Positions 51,290 through 63,130 of a stretch of DNA of 64,000 nt are shown here, piece after piece. Numbering within the stretch: position 1 is the stretch's first letter; each line of letters starts with the position of its first letter. The translations under genes and the position numbers were made by a program. A model generated the notes under the pieces. It was not told the DNA's origin. It ran no database searches and saw only the letters and a list, made by a program, of their open reading frames with translations. Source of the DNA: Hypoxylon rubiginosum. Taxonomy: Eukaryota; Ascomycota; Sordariomycetes; Xylariales; Hypoxylaceae. The stretch is from positions 1 to 64,000 of the forward strand of contig CADCXA010000008.1 of assembly GCA_902806565.1 (NCBI GenBank), written 5' to 3'.

Positions 51290-52573
51290 GTCCGTCACCC
51301 GTCGCCCGTCGAACTATGTAGATAAGTCGGACAAGTCTGACAACTATTCATCCATATCTCTCTACTAAATAAAGTCCTCGACTACCTACCTCTCACTATA
51401 TTATCTCATGCCGTCCCACCATCAAGCTAACGGGTGTTTATATCAACTGTCCGACGCGTATGCACCTCGACCTTCTCAGCCTTCTTCTAACGCCCCAGAC
51501 AAAAGCAAGTCTAGCGAGGCACGTGCTTACATACATAGGAGGCAGTCACTTCAACCGTTCTCCTAACTCAGACTTTGATAGAGCTACACCTGGTAAAGTA
51601 TATGACAATAAGGTATCGCTAGCTTTACTGCTGCAAAGCTCGCAAGACCTCGTTTGTAACAACTACTTCGCCACGATCACACCCGTCTCTCCTTTCTTCT
51701 AATAAAGTAAAGTTATTGTACTCACTCTGTTTGCCGTCGTGGATAAGCGGATAAGCGGAAGACTGGAATAGTTGCAGTTATCCACTCCGAATATGGCGGT
51801 GGCGATAGCACGATAACCCTTAGTCGGCTATAAAGCCTACAGTAGTGCTCGTTACAATTGGACATGTTACGGATTGAAGCGTTGCACGTACGGTATGCGA
51901 AAGGGTAATGCACTGACAGCGCAAGTCTTCGGGCACTCATGAATCTCCTGTCATGGACCAAAAAAGGGAGGTCGGATGAATCCAAGTATGTACCTACTTA
52001 TTTATCTACCAACATAGGTACACGTATATATATATATATATATGTAAATAGGTAGGTATATACATACCTTATACTAGGTTTTAATAAACGAAGCCTTCGT
52101 CATCTATTAAAGATTTTAAGAAATTTGGATGGAAAATACGGACTCACCAACTCTAGCTTTATCGATAACATATCGTGAGATTGTAGAGTTTTTTTTCTCT
52201 TGGGGGTTTTTCCTTTCGCACACAATTCAGATAGGAATAGATTAGGCCCGTACCTGACCTAAGGTATGTACCTAACCTGCTAACCTGACGTAGCAAACTT
52301 GAAACCCCACCAAAAACCCACCGACCTCTTTAACATCCCGCATTCACATTCGTAAACCATATACCTATACCATATACCATATACCATATACATACCTACC
52401 TAGGTACGTCCCACGTCCTACGTCCTACATCCTATATGCATGTACCTGGTAGATAGACAATTCATGACCGCACCTGCGGCAGCCTCTAGGTAGTATCCTC
52501 CCCGTCTCTCATCTTCTCGGGTAGCTCGGAGACTTGAGGACTTAAAAAAGATATAACACCTTTGACCGTGGTT

Positions 52574-54586
52574 ATGGCGCATCCCGCGGCTACACTCACG
52601 TCGCTCTTGCGGGCCTCGACCATACAAGACCACGACGAAATATTGAAGGCTGCCAATGCGGCTATCAAAGCTTCCAAGACAGACATAGATGCCCAGCGAA
52701 CTCGTGTTGTTGCCCTCCTAAAGCTCGATCGCTTCGACGATGCCCTACGAGCCATAGCCGAAGGCGGGGATGTTTTGGAGAAGGAATGCGTCTTCGAAAA
52801 GTCTTATGCGCTCTACAAGTCTGGCCAGCTGGAAGACGCCGACAGAACCCTCGAGACAGCCGAGACCCCTTTCAAATCGACCCGAGCCTTTCGCCACCTC
52901 GCCGCTCAGATTGCTTACCGAGCTGAAAAGTTCCCAGATGCCGCAGATACCTACCGTCACCTCTCCCAGGCTTCCGGCGGGTTGCCTGGGGAGGAAAATG
53001 ACCTGAATATCAATCTTCTAGCTACAAGGGCCCAGTTGGAGTGGAATGGTCTCAGCAACATACTGGACGAGCAAGAGAGGCAACCGTCGCGTGATCATCT
53101 TGAAGCTTTCGAGACCGCATACAATGCCGCGTGCACTTGCATCGCACGAGGCGATCTTAGTCGCGCCTCTGTTTTTCTGAAGCGTGCGCGGGATCTATGC
53201 GAAGCTAGCGAGGACTTGTCCGCCGACGAGAAGAAGACCGAACTACTACCCATCGTGGTCCAACACGCCTACGTTCTTGCGAGACTAGGGAAAGGAGCCG
53301 AGGCTGCGGCCTTGCATAAGTCCATTGTGATATCCGAGTAAGTAAGGCCTCGACCACCACCACCAACGTATATTCTAACTTTCAGCAGTATCTCGGAAGC
53401 GCCGACGAGGGCGGTTGCGCATAATAACGACGTGGCGATTGATGTTGCGGAGAGAAACCCTTACCTCACACAACGCATCATCGAGTCTGTCACGGCGCTT
53501 TCTGGTAGCGATAAGCTCTTCGAGTGCCAGGCGTCTATACTGAGACGTAACCGCTATGCTTTGGACCTACAAGTGCAGAAGTTCGAGGGCGTTGAATCCT
53601 CCACCTCCAAACTAATCTTAGAAAGCCCATCTCCCACGGCGTCGGCAGAAATTGCAGGTCTTGGAGTGATCAGCGCTGCTGCCCATGCTCGCATGCAGAC
53701 TGGCTCAAAGGCTCTGAAGGAGATATTGTCCCTTCTCGAGAAACGACCCACAGACATTGGTCTACTGTTGACTATCATTCAACTCTATGTGCAGATGAAA
53801 AACCCTGGGCCTGCCCTAAGTCTTCTAGATGCGTTCCTCAAACGCCTCGAAACGGCATCGACTCCTGATCACGAGGATGTGCGGTTTGCACCAGGTCTTG
53901 TAGCTGTAGCTGTATCGTTGTGTCGACTTCAAGGACGGCAAAACTCCATCCGCGCCGAATTGGCAAAAGCCTCTAGGCATTGGCGTGCCAAACCCGAAGA
54001 GTCGGCCGCATCGCTTCTACGAGAGGCCGGCGTAGAACTTCTTAGGTCTTCTAATGTCGAGGATATCGCTTCGGCAGGAGAAACATTTGAGGACCTGGTA
54101 GCGAAGTCTGACAAGGATGCGGTCGCCGTCGCAGGGCTCGTGGCGTCATTCGCGAACAACGATTATGCTAAAGTCGAGCCGTATCTGCAGAGCCTCACGC
54201 CTGTCGAGAGACTTACTGCCGGGGCCGATATCCGAGGGTTAGTCGACGCAGGTGTCGCTTCTATCCCGAGTTCTGCTCCGTTAAGCAAGAAGAGACCGGC
54301 AGACGGAGAGGCGGAAAAGGCTGCGAAACGTCGTCGGAAGAAGCGGCTGCCCAAGAACTACGAGGAGGGTAAGCAGCCCGATCCAGAACGGTGGCTCCCT
54401 CTACGCGATCGTAGCACGTACCGGCCAAAAGGGAAGAAGGGCAAGAAGCGAGCCCAGGAAATCACACAGGGTGGTATCGTCAAAGAAGAAGAAACGCTAG
54501 AATTGGTGGGCGGCGCTGGTGCCGTGAAGGTGGAGAAGGCGTCTGGCGTACAGGGAGGAAAGAAGAAAAAGAAGGGTAAGAAATAA
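52574..54586 (+). CDS. SRP72: Signal recognition particle subunit SRP72
   Basis: Largest protein of the SRP S domain; binds 7S RNA with SRP68 and supports co-translational targeting to the ER. Two exons, 52574-53337 and 53386-54586 (48-bp intron), giving 654 residues, usual for fungi. The start M-A-H-P-A-A-T-L-T-S-L-L is the first ATG. TPR-like helical repeats fill residues 1-500, for example F-E-K-S-Y-A-L-Y-K-S-G-Q-L-E-D-A. The SRP72 RNA-binding motif is near residues 590-620: P-K-N-Y, then D-P-E-R-W-L-P-L-R-D-R-S-T-Y-R-P-K-G-K-K. A lysine-rich tail ends the protein. It converges with the Arf exchange factor gene, 597 bp away. Confidence 0.96.
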
Positions 54587-55183
54587 AAAGGGGGAAGTAG
54601 CGATAAACGAGACGGGAGAAGAGAAGAAGAGTAGACAAAACCCCCACCATTGACGGCCATGACTAAACAATACATATGTTGGCGTACGCCGGTCTGGGCC
54701 CTGGTCTTAGTCTTAAGAGGGCATTTCGGCATGCGTCTCATCTGGGCATGAGACCAGCACCAATATTGCAAGCTGGTTTTGAACCATCGGGCGACCATAG
54801 TATAGCTAGCTACACGGGACCCATTAAGCTGAATTTGGAGTAGACATAAATGTATATACAACACTACCAAGACGCTCACAGCCCCCTCGAGAAACTTCTT
54901 ACTGCATGTGGTGAAGTATCTCTTACCAAGAAAGCTTTTTCTTGCTCGTCCCTTTTTACCCCTTTTTACGTGTTGTTTTCTTCTTCTCTTAGCCTCCCGT
55001 CTTTACCAGTACACATTATGTCATCTCCTTTTGAATTGCAGCACAATCCGAGTATCATTCCTAGTTTGCCTACCGTCTTACAAAACGCCTAACGCAATGG
55101 TAGTTACAAATCCCTTTCTCTCAAAACTGGAGCAATCGCTCGCTATAACATGGTTGATCTTTTTACCAGCGTCCGCGGGACAG
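54587..55183. other. Convergent intergenic region
   Basis: Shared 3' flanks of SRP72 and the Arf exchange factor gene. Nothing gene-like seen. Confidence 0.6.
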
Positions 55184-58100
55184 CTATGCACTGACTGCCT
55201 GAATAACGGGGCTGGGTAGCCGCTCTATCTCCTGGGCCGCCTCCTCATCACTTTCCTCTCCCCCATCCGACGTTTTCTGTAGGGCAGGGGAGCTAGGGGG
55301 TTCCGGCGTATAAAATCGCGTCTGCTTCGGCGGATCCACCCCTAGAGTCTCATCTTCATCATCTAGAGGCGGTAGAGGTGATCTTCGGCCGTCCGAGAAG
55401 CTGACTGCCGCATCGCTATCCTCGTCGGATGGAACTGTCAAGCCACCTGTTGCGAGGCGGTGTGTCCGCGATGATGAATATTTCCGATGTAGCTCACGGA
55501 AAGACCGAGCCGTCGCTGTGCTTGCGCTAGCACCTGATCCTCGCCGGTTGATCCGCTCCGTGGGGTCGGCAAGGACCGAGTGAAAATCATCGTCGGCGCT
55601 GGCAGGAGAACCGAAGACGTGATCGTCACCCTGGTACGACTGTTTGCGCTGTCTTATTCGCTCGTCGTTGGACATGTTTTGAAGCTCGCTACCGAAATTG
55701 ACCACAGATGCCTTCTTACCGTGTACGGTGAAGCTACCGGTCCCGCGGTATAGTACCTCATTATTATCACGGACTGTCTCGTCCGACATCCCGCCACTAG
55801 ATGCCGAGTCTTTACCTTTCCGACTGCGGTGGTGTGACAAGTGGCCCGCGCCATCTCTGAGTGTTCGTTGAAGGCTGCGGCGCATCTTGCTTCGATCGAG
55901 TCCATCCTTGTCCGATCCAGGGATACTCCCGCGCTTAGGTCGATCGGGGCTATCGTCGTGAGTCTTGCCCGAAGAATTGCGTTTATGGCTTGACGTGCGA
56001 ACAGCCCCCATCTCCAAGAGTCCAGCCTGCTCGAGAACTTGCCGCTCGCCCTCATCGTCCTCAGCCTGCTCGTCAATGGCATCCTTGTCCTTCCCAGCCG
56101 GAGGGCTCGACGTCAACCGTGGCGGTGTAGACGTAGCAACGAGCTTAGCCGAGGAAGCGGCGCTGGACACCGATGTTTTCCTGAGGCCAAGATGGTCAGG
56201 ACCGTGGGGAGGCATGTCTCTTGAAGGCTGGCCATTGTGGAATGACGGGTCGGTAGCGCTAGTTGGGGGGGTTTGGAAGTCTTCCACCTCAGGCGAGTCT
56301 CCATCCATTTGCTTCACAAACTCGGATGCTTGAGCTAGTGATAATGGTGCGGGGGCTCGCGGACTTTGTTGCGTCTTCTGAGAGCTGGCTCTCGAGTCTT
56401 TATGTGCCAGAGACGGCCCCTCGGTGACTGTACTGACATCGGCTGCTTCCTCCGCTACGCTGCTACCGATTTCCTTCTCTTCCTCGAGATCTAATTCAAG
56501 AATGTCACGGTGGCATTTTAATCTCCAGATTTCGGTCCTCGACCACTTCAACTGGGCAATAATTTTGGCGGCGCCTCCTCGAACCTGGTCCCGAGTCTTG
56601 TCCTGAATTGGTGCTAATATTAAGAGGTGCCTGGCATTTCTCAGCTGCGTGTCGAGGAGCTTCTGTGCAGACTGAAGCTTCTCATCCGCCTCGTCGATCT
56701 TCTTTCGTATTATTTCACGACGAGCAACAAGGATGTCTCGAGCCATCTGCTGATCGATACCGGCTCTGTTGATGCTAACTTCCCCGCTGGGTGTTTGCAC
56801 TAGCTGGGTTGCATCGGTACTGTCTAATCTCCTGATCGCACGTCGACTTTGACCTTCGTAATTACCGCCGACGACTCCCCGCATTCGAACGCCCGATGTC
56901 CTGAATGCGGCAGCGTAGTTTAACTTGGCCAGCCAGTCGTTTCGGTCTTCCTCACTCTGGGCGAGCAGCACCTCCTCTAGCCCGCCATGCCTGACGTATA
57001 CAAAGGCGTTCTTGTGCTTTTTGTAATTAGTGTCCCAGAGAGCGACTGCGCCCTGGGTTGACATGAGAGCGTCGGGCTTGAACTGCTCAAGAGGTGGGTT
57101 GAAGATGAGCGGGATCCCATCATGCCCCGATTTGATATGTGTCTCGTACTGATGTATTAAATTCTTGACCCATGCCGTATTGCGAAAGAAGTACAGCTGG
57201 GCTCCCGTGAGGACAGCACCCCATTCCTGCCACGGCGAACGCGTCTTCTTCTTCTTGGTATCCTTGCGCCATAACAGCCCGACTTTGGTAACCTTGATAT
57301 CCACAATGCCCGGGTGGGCTTCTTGAGGGTTATTGGCCGTCTTCTCCGTCATAAAAGCGTCCGGGCGGGATCGCGCTGATACAATTTGCAGCACACCTGT
57401 CTTGAAGAATGTGTTCTGTAATTCTTTCAAGTTCAGAGTTTTAGTGGAACCGATATAGCTATAATGTTCGTCTAGGGGAATCTCGTCCTTCAGTGGTGGC
57501 CGAAGTGTATCTAAACGACCGTCTAGAATCAGCGTATAGGGGTCAATGGGATCCTTTGACCTTCGCAGCGTCTCGGGTGCCCCATTAGGAAAAATCGATT
57601 TCTTCGACCTTAAACTGCCGGCGCGGTCGCCGTTGAGCGTTAGATCGTCCTCCACGTGGATGAACGGTGTGTAGCTGATATTGTCATAGAAACACTCCAG
57701 AATATCATCAAAGATTCCCTCACCGTGGGTGTTCTTTAGGTAATCCGCCTTCTGCATCTTATGCTTGTTGTTTTTGTTGAACACATCCGTGTGCAAAATA
57801 AGAAGGGAGAAGGCAATGAAGTAGGCTTGGTCGGGAGTAGAATAGATGCCAGGGTTGCACTCGTGGTAGCGGTTCGCGAACGCTTGCAGGCACCGGTCGA
57901 TCTGCTGAGTCTCCTTAGGAAGCTCGGCCTCCATCAAGAGCTTCCGAATAGCCATATCCATGGGCTCCTCGAAGAAGCTAAAGGTCCGCATATAGCTTCG
58001 CAACACAGCCGCCGTGAAGGAATCGTTCCCCTTGGATAGGGCGCTCGCAATAACACCGCGACTAAGCACTGCCTCTAAGCGTGCTAGGTACTTGGCCGGG

Positions 58101-59570
58101 GTATCATCTTCTCGACGCTCGGGAAGCACAATAGGCTCCCTATTAATCTGTAACGAGTTGTTCTTTGACGTGTTAGAGCCCGGCGTTGCTGGAGTTAGGC
58201 TCCCATGTCGAAAGCTATCGGGGTTTTGTCGCATACGGCTGAGCCCCAAAAGATCACCAAAGCTTTTACGGCCGGTAGAAGATGAGGTTCGCGTGGTTCC
58301 TGGATGTTGGCGGTCGTCGACGAAGCTCTCGCCGAGGGAGCTCATCGTCGAAGATCGACCCCTGAGACTCAGATGAAGTCTGGTTGGGGACGACTGTCCA
58401 GAGTTGCGAGAGGTAGGTCTAAATAGTGCTGTAGCCGGGGACCCGGAAGGTTTTCCTGTGTAACTCGTCAAATGGGAGGGGGAGGCTAGAGGTGTCGACC
58501 CATCGTGCCCTGTGGAAGGGCGGGACGGGTCCGCCGTGACATTAGACGGACGAGAGGAAACCGAGTTGCGCGAGGCGGAAGAGGCTACGCTAGGTAAGGC
58601 GGGCGTCTTGGATCGTTGGGGGAGGTGCCCGAGAGGGAAAAGTGGCTCGGGTTGTTTTTGTTTGCGCCGAAGACGGAAGAAGCTGGTGGTGGACTGTTGC
58701 GTAGATACGACTTTTTCGCCTAGGCTGCTCTCCGACCTAGAGGATTCCGACAAGCGATCAACAGGGGGGACCAAGGCGGCGTTCTGGTCCCCAGCGTGGG
58801 TTTGCGATGCAGGCGTCCCGGGCCTAGAAGGCTCTTCGAATGTTACGGTGTGCTTGCTCGTTGATGACGTTGTCCGTTCATTCACGGTCGCTCTCTTTTC
58901 TTCCTTGGCAGCTGAATGCATGACTCTTGGTGGGCGTTCTTGGCCCCCTCTAGGAAGGTCGCTGGACCGGCGCATTCGCAAGGGAATCTTCATACGAGTA
59001 TGCTTCTTGGGGTGGGAATCCATGTCCATGGTAGGCGCAGTTGTGATGATGGCAGGAGCTGAAGTAAGGAGTCAGGTAAGCGAGAGGATACAGGTGGGAA
59101 GCTTTCAAGCCAACGGGGGTTGAGGTTTACAGAAGGGGGAATGGTAATAACCTACGTTGCGGCATAGGTGGCAGCTTTTCAGCTTGCTGCTGCTGCTTCA
59201 ACCTGGCAGATAATTGGGAATCGGACGCATTACGAAATCTAAGCATGCTAAATCTGCGATGCCTCGGGGATTCGTCCTGGACCGGTGGAGATTCCGGGCG
59301 GTCTTCGCTTCCCCTGCCTAGGGATATAGAGGCCGAAGTAGAGGTGGCGACCATATCAACACAAGATTTACTACCCTCATCATTGCCGGCTAGGGGGCCG
59401 TCCCTCGTCTCGGCTCCGTCACTCGCGATCATGTCCGGGCTTAGCAGGGCATCTGACTGCGTCTTGCGCGAAAGCAGCTTCGGGGCGACAGGAGCTGGAT
59501 CGATTAGAATTGTGTGCCGTCTCATATCGGTGTCGCTAGCGTTGACGCCGCGGCGGCGTAAGAAAGGCAT
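55184..59570 (-). CDS. Sec7-PH-coiled-coil Arf guanine nucleotide exchange factor (Syt1/EFA6 group)
   Basis: Activates Arf/Arl GTPases on Golgi, endosomal or plasma membrane. Two exons, 59570-59156 and 59058-55184 (97-bp intron), giving 1429 residues. Residues 1-440 are Ser/Pro-rich and disordered. The Sec7 domain (about 453-603) contains A-E-L-P-K-E-T-Q-Q-I-D-R, whose Glu (about 521) is the catalytic glutamic finger, and the second motif A-F-S-L-L-I-L-H-T-D-V-F-N. The PH domain (about 720-858) ends with the W of E-E-D-R-N-D-W-L. A coiled coil (about 905-1010) follows, as in EFA6/PSD proteins. The tail is disordered. Baker's yeast Syt1 has the same Sec7-PH order. The long N-terminal exon was joined because its frame continues exactly into M-P-Q-P-P-A-I-I. 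Confidence 0.92.
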
Positions 59571-61023
59571 TTCGATGTAGGATAGGGCGGGCGTCTTAGA
59601 AATGAGACCGGGCTATGCGTCCGACGTGAAATGTTGGTGCATGGGACAGCGGTAGCAGTAGAGATGGCAGTAAAACTACAATATCCGACGATCATCCCAT
59701 CACGTCAAGAGTTGCAACGGCAGAGACGCATTGTCGTGGTACAGGTTTCGAAGGGGCAAGATGCAAAAGGGCGAGGTGTAAGTTGTAAGTTGCAAGTTGC
59801 AAGTTGCACGGTGCAAAGGTGCAAAGTTGCAAAGGTGTGACGACCAGAGCTAGGCGGATGGAGGTCGGGTTTTCCTCCAAAGGGGGCAGGAATTCCTTAT
59901 CGACGGGGGTTACGATCGCCGAAGCTGTCTGACGTTTTTGCACGTTGAACTGATAAATTAAATCAGCCACGAAAGCGAATGATGAAGACGAAGTCAAAAG
60001 ACGAAGCCAGTGTCTGTATATGCTACAGTTTTGGTCTTATTAGTCGATTATTTTATGGTCGATGCATTGTATTGGATTAGATTTAGATTGGAGACAAGTT
60101 AATCAATCATTGGCATCCCATCGAGATCTAAGGTTTGGGCTGCCGGTAGATAAATAAAATCGTTGCTATTTCTGTTTTCTGTACCTAGGTCAGGTCCAAT
60201 TTAGGTCAACGTTTTAGAAACCATTCTAGGTACATACATAAATTACGACCCCTTGGGTCCCTTGGGTCCCTTGGGGCAACTTAGGGCCACTTGGAGCATT
60301 TCCAGGGAACTTTCCAGGCCCCCTCTTTTCAATCCCCGCCCAGAGCCCCAGCTTCGAACCCGAAACCCAAAATTAGGAATTTATGTATAAAATATTTACA
60401 TACATATGTAATTATATAAATATTATACATAATCTTTTCTTATTTTTACATACATGTTCATATATATTATATAACATGTATTATTTATTCGTAATATTTC
60501 TCTACTTATGGATAATATGTAGGTACTTAATTTTTACATAAAGGTACATATATGCATGTTACACGACATCAGGTATGCACATACGTCCATAATGCAGTTA
60601 TGTGGATGCCTGGGCTGTCTGGCTGTTCGCCTTACCTCATATTTCACTTCAACCCCCCACTTAACTTCAATCCTCGGATCCCATTAACCAAGGAACGCTC
60701 GCTTGAAAATGCTCTAACTTAAAGCTTACGTGTATATGGGACTAAACCGACTAAACCGACTAAACCGTTAGATGGTTAGATCAAGTCTATCTTACATGTA
60801 AAAATAACCTTGGAATAGACCAGACCAAGTTCTTTGTACGAGGCCACACTAACCCTCAGAGCTTCGAAGAATTTCAATCTAGCTCTAGCTTGTGTCTAGG
60901 CACGATAATTTGACTATTTGTCCTCGTACCTAAAGCTTAGTAGGTGTTTTCTCATTCTCCATGTTTGTCGACGCCACGCCACGCGTACACTAGAGATTTT
61001 GGTTACATCCCAGCCAGTTTGTC
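59571..61023. other. Divergent intergenic region
   Basis: Promoters of the Arf exchange factor and Ecm14 genes. Contains a degenerate GTTGCAA(G) array at 59780-59832, a CCCTTGGGT triple repeat at 60251-60280, and an AT-rich stretch at 60380-60560 with TACATACATATGTA words. No gene supported. Confidence 0.6.
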
Positions 61024-62733
61024 ATGATGGGCTCCCTCTCTCTTCTTCGTCAGTCCTGTATTTTTGTCATCCTCTTAATCCTCGCAGTATCCGTCCCCTC
61101 CGACGCTACGGATCTCCCTCGAGCCGCCTCTTCTCAACTCCATAGTACCCGCTCATATTTCAGGCGCCTTCTCGATGTTCCTTTTGCCTGGGCTTCGAGA
61201 AGACCAAGAAAGAGTCTAAACGAATGGCTCGATACTCATCCGAAGCTCCTCGAGAGTTTCCAAAGATACGACGACCAGGTCGTCATACGCTTCAATGTCT
61301 CCACAAATGCGCATGAGGCAGCCTTAAGAAAGGCCATTGACCAAATGCTGCTCGACGTCTGGGACTTTACCGACAACTACACTGATATACGCATCGACAC
61401 TCGTCGCATTCGGCCATTGATGGGCATCCTGCCACACACCCTACAAGACAACCATTTCATCCTGATCCCCGACCTAGCTCGCGCCGTCGCCGCCACCTAT
61501 CCATCGAGAGCCCCCGCCCGCTCCATCGTTCAATCTCACTCGAGCAACCGCGGCATCACCCCTGCGAACAACATCCCCTCGCTCAAGAAACAGGGCGTTG
61601 ATGATATCTTCTTTAGTGATTACCAGCCACTCTCCGTCATACACACATGGATGAAGCTGCTCGACTCTATGTTCAGGGGCCGAGGCCTCGTTCGAATGAC
61701 TAGCATCGGACAGTCTGCGGAAGGGCGCGATATACCGGCATTAAGGGTAGGCATACCTAGCGCAGAAACGGGTAGCCCAGGCGGACGTAAGAATACCATT
61801 CTTATCACGGGCGGTATTCATGCAAGGGAGTGGATATCCACAACGACGGTAAACTACGTCGCGTGGTCTTTCATTAGGTCGGTTGACGAAGATCCAATGA
61901 TCGCAAAGATTCTTCAGAACTTTGACATTGTCTTTGTTCCTGTCCTAAACCCAGATGGATACGAGTACACCTGGGAAGTCGATCGTTTGTGGCGCAAGTC
62001 GAGGCAACGTACGAAAATGGCGTATTGCCCCGGTTTCGACTTGGATCACGCCTTCAGTTATCAATGGGATTCTATCCAGCATCAGACCGAACCGTGCTCC
62101 GAAAGTTACGGTGGTGACCAACCCTTCCAGGCGGTCGAAGCCGCCGAGTTGGCGGAGTGGGCCAGAAACGAGACGGAAAACGGTGTCAGGTTCGTAGGTT
62201 ACCTAGATCTGCACTCGTATTCTCAGCAGGTCTTGTATCCGTATGCGTACTCCTGCGCCGTTCGTCCACCCAACATGGAAAATCTGCAAGAGGTAGCTAT
62301 GAACTTGGCAAAGCACATGAGGCTTTCCAACGGGGAAGTTTACACGACTACATCTGCTTGCGAAGGTGCCGTGGCAAGCGAGGTCTCAGCAGATAATACA
62401 TCAAGTACGCAGAGCCCCCGGGTTGAAGCTGGCGGGGGCTCGGCCATTGACTACATCTTCCATGAGTTTGGAGCCCGCTATAGCTACCAGATTAAGCTAC
62501 GAGATACGGGTAGCTACGGCTTCTTACTGCCGAGCGAGTACATCATTCCCACTGGTGAAGAATTATATCAAGCCATGAAGTACTTTGGCGATTATCTTCT
62601 CGGTAACAATGGACACGAGTCATTGAGCCATCCTATCGTCACGGAGGATCAACCCGAACATATTGATATAGTTGCCGACGAAGAAGCGGACGTTACGGAA
62701 CTTCGGAGACGACGCCGTAGGAGAGGCATCTAA
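61024..62733 (+). CDS. ECM14: Ecm14-like M14 metallocarboxypeptidase homologue, predicted inactive
   Basis: Secretory-pathway member of the carboxypeptidase A family; Ecm14 of yeast is linked to cell-wall or vacuolar phenotypes and regarded as a pseudopeptidase. Single exon, 569 residues. Signal peptide about 1-28 (hydrophobic F-V-I-L-L-I-L-A-V). Prodomain about 60-175, peptidase domain about 195-525. Zinc ligands are kept: H266 and E269 in G-I-H-A-R-E-W, and H397 in D-L-H-S-Y. The catalytic glutamate (Glu270 of bovine enzyme) is lysine, K491 in Y-Q-I-K-L-R-D-T-G-S-Y-G-F. The substrate-binding Asn144-Arg145 pair reads Asp341-His342. The tail is acidic and then ends in seven arginines. ATG 61024 is followed by a second ATG at 61027. 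Shares a 1.45-kb divergent promoter region with the Arf exchange factor gene. Confidence 0.93.
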   Translation: MMGSLSLLRQSCIFVILLILAVSVPSDATDLPRAASSQLHSTRSYFRRLLDVPFAWASRRPRKSLNEWLDTHPKLLESFQRYDDQVVIRFNVSTNAHEAALRKAIDQMLLDVWDFTDNYTDIRIDTRRIRPLMGILPHTLQDNHFILIPDLARAVAATYPSRAPARSIVQSHSSNRGITPANNIPSLKKQGVDDIFFSDYQPLSVIHTWMKLLDSMFRGRGLVRMTSIGQSAEGRDIPALRVGIPSAETGSPGGRKNTILITGGIHAREWISTTTVNYVAWSFIRSVDEDPMIAKILQNFDIVFVPVLNPDGYEYTWEVDRLWRKSRQRTKMAYCPGFDLDHAFSYQWDSIQHQTEPCSESYGGDQPFQAVEAAELAEWARNETENGVRFVGYLDLHSYSQQVLYPYAYSCAVRPPNMENLQEVAMNLAKHMRLSNGEVYTTTSACEGAVASEVSADNTSSTQSPRVEAGGGSAIDYIFHEFGARYSYQIKLRDTGSYGFLLPSEYIIPTGEELYQAMKYFGDYLLGNNGHESLSHPIVTEDQPEHIDIVADEEADVTELRRRRRRRGI

Positions 62734-63130
62734 GGCACATAAGATACGGGATCTTGGATATAATAGTGTATTTTAATTTTGGCCTAGCACATGGAGTTAT
62801 GGTTTACTTGATTGATAGCATGAAGTATAATTTCGCCTCAAGTCATGATTCGGTTTCTCGGATAGTGTCGCTCGTACCTGAGGTTACAGGGCCATGTCGC
62901 ACATTTAGAGTGACGAACTAGGTATATATCGAAACGTTGTGGTCTTTGTCTAGATATACATATAACCTAATAAGGATACGGACTACAATCGGTGACTTAT
63001 ATCAAGACATACAATCATACCTACATATAGTATAATTAACATATAATACAGATAAATATGACTTTGTCCATCCTATAAGAAATCTCTTTTTGCTTTTCTA
63101 CCATCTAAAGCCAACCCTACAAAAGCGCCT
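62734..63130. other. Convergent intergenic region
   Basis: AT-rich shared 3' flanks of ECM14 and the MAPEG gene; nothing gene-like. Confidence 0.6.

Larger units (their letters stand above)
47976..52573. other. 4.6-kb gene-free, repeat-rich region
   Basis: No convincing gene. A frame of about 210 codons on the minus strand (49207-48569) is low-complexity and unlike any protein family. It holds repeated CGATTATGGG words (49625-49660), AGAATAGC/AACAGAAT repeats (49754-49785), a GGGACT/GGAACT run (49950-49985), TA plus GATA microsatellites (50171-50202), ACACAAT repeats (50507-50537), a 25-base poly-G tract (50696-50720), a heptamer array (51227-51289), a TA run (52027-52043) and a TACCTAGGTA palindrome (52397-52406). 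SRP72 promoter at the right end. Confidence 0.6.

Noticed and set aside
60340..60365. B-box-like word of a tRNA on the minus strand (GGGTTCGAAGC)
   Set aside because: No matching A box or cloverleaf could be folded around it.
52574..62733. A co-regulated secretory gene cluster (SRP72, Arf exchange factor, Ecm14)
   Set aside because: Genes are on alternating strands with separate flanks and act at different steps; proximity is most likely chance.
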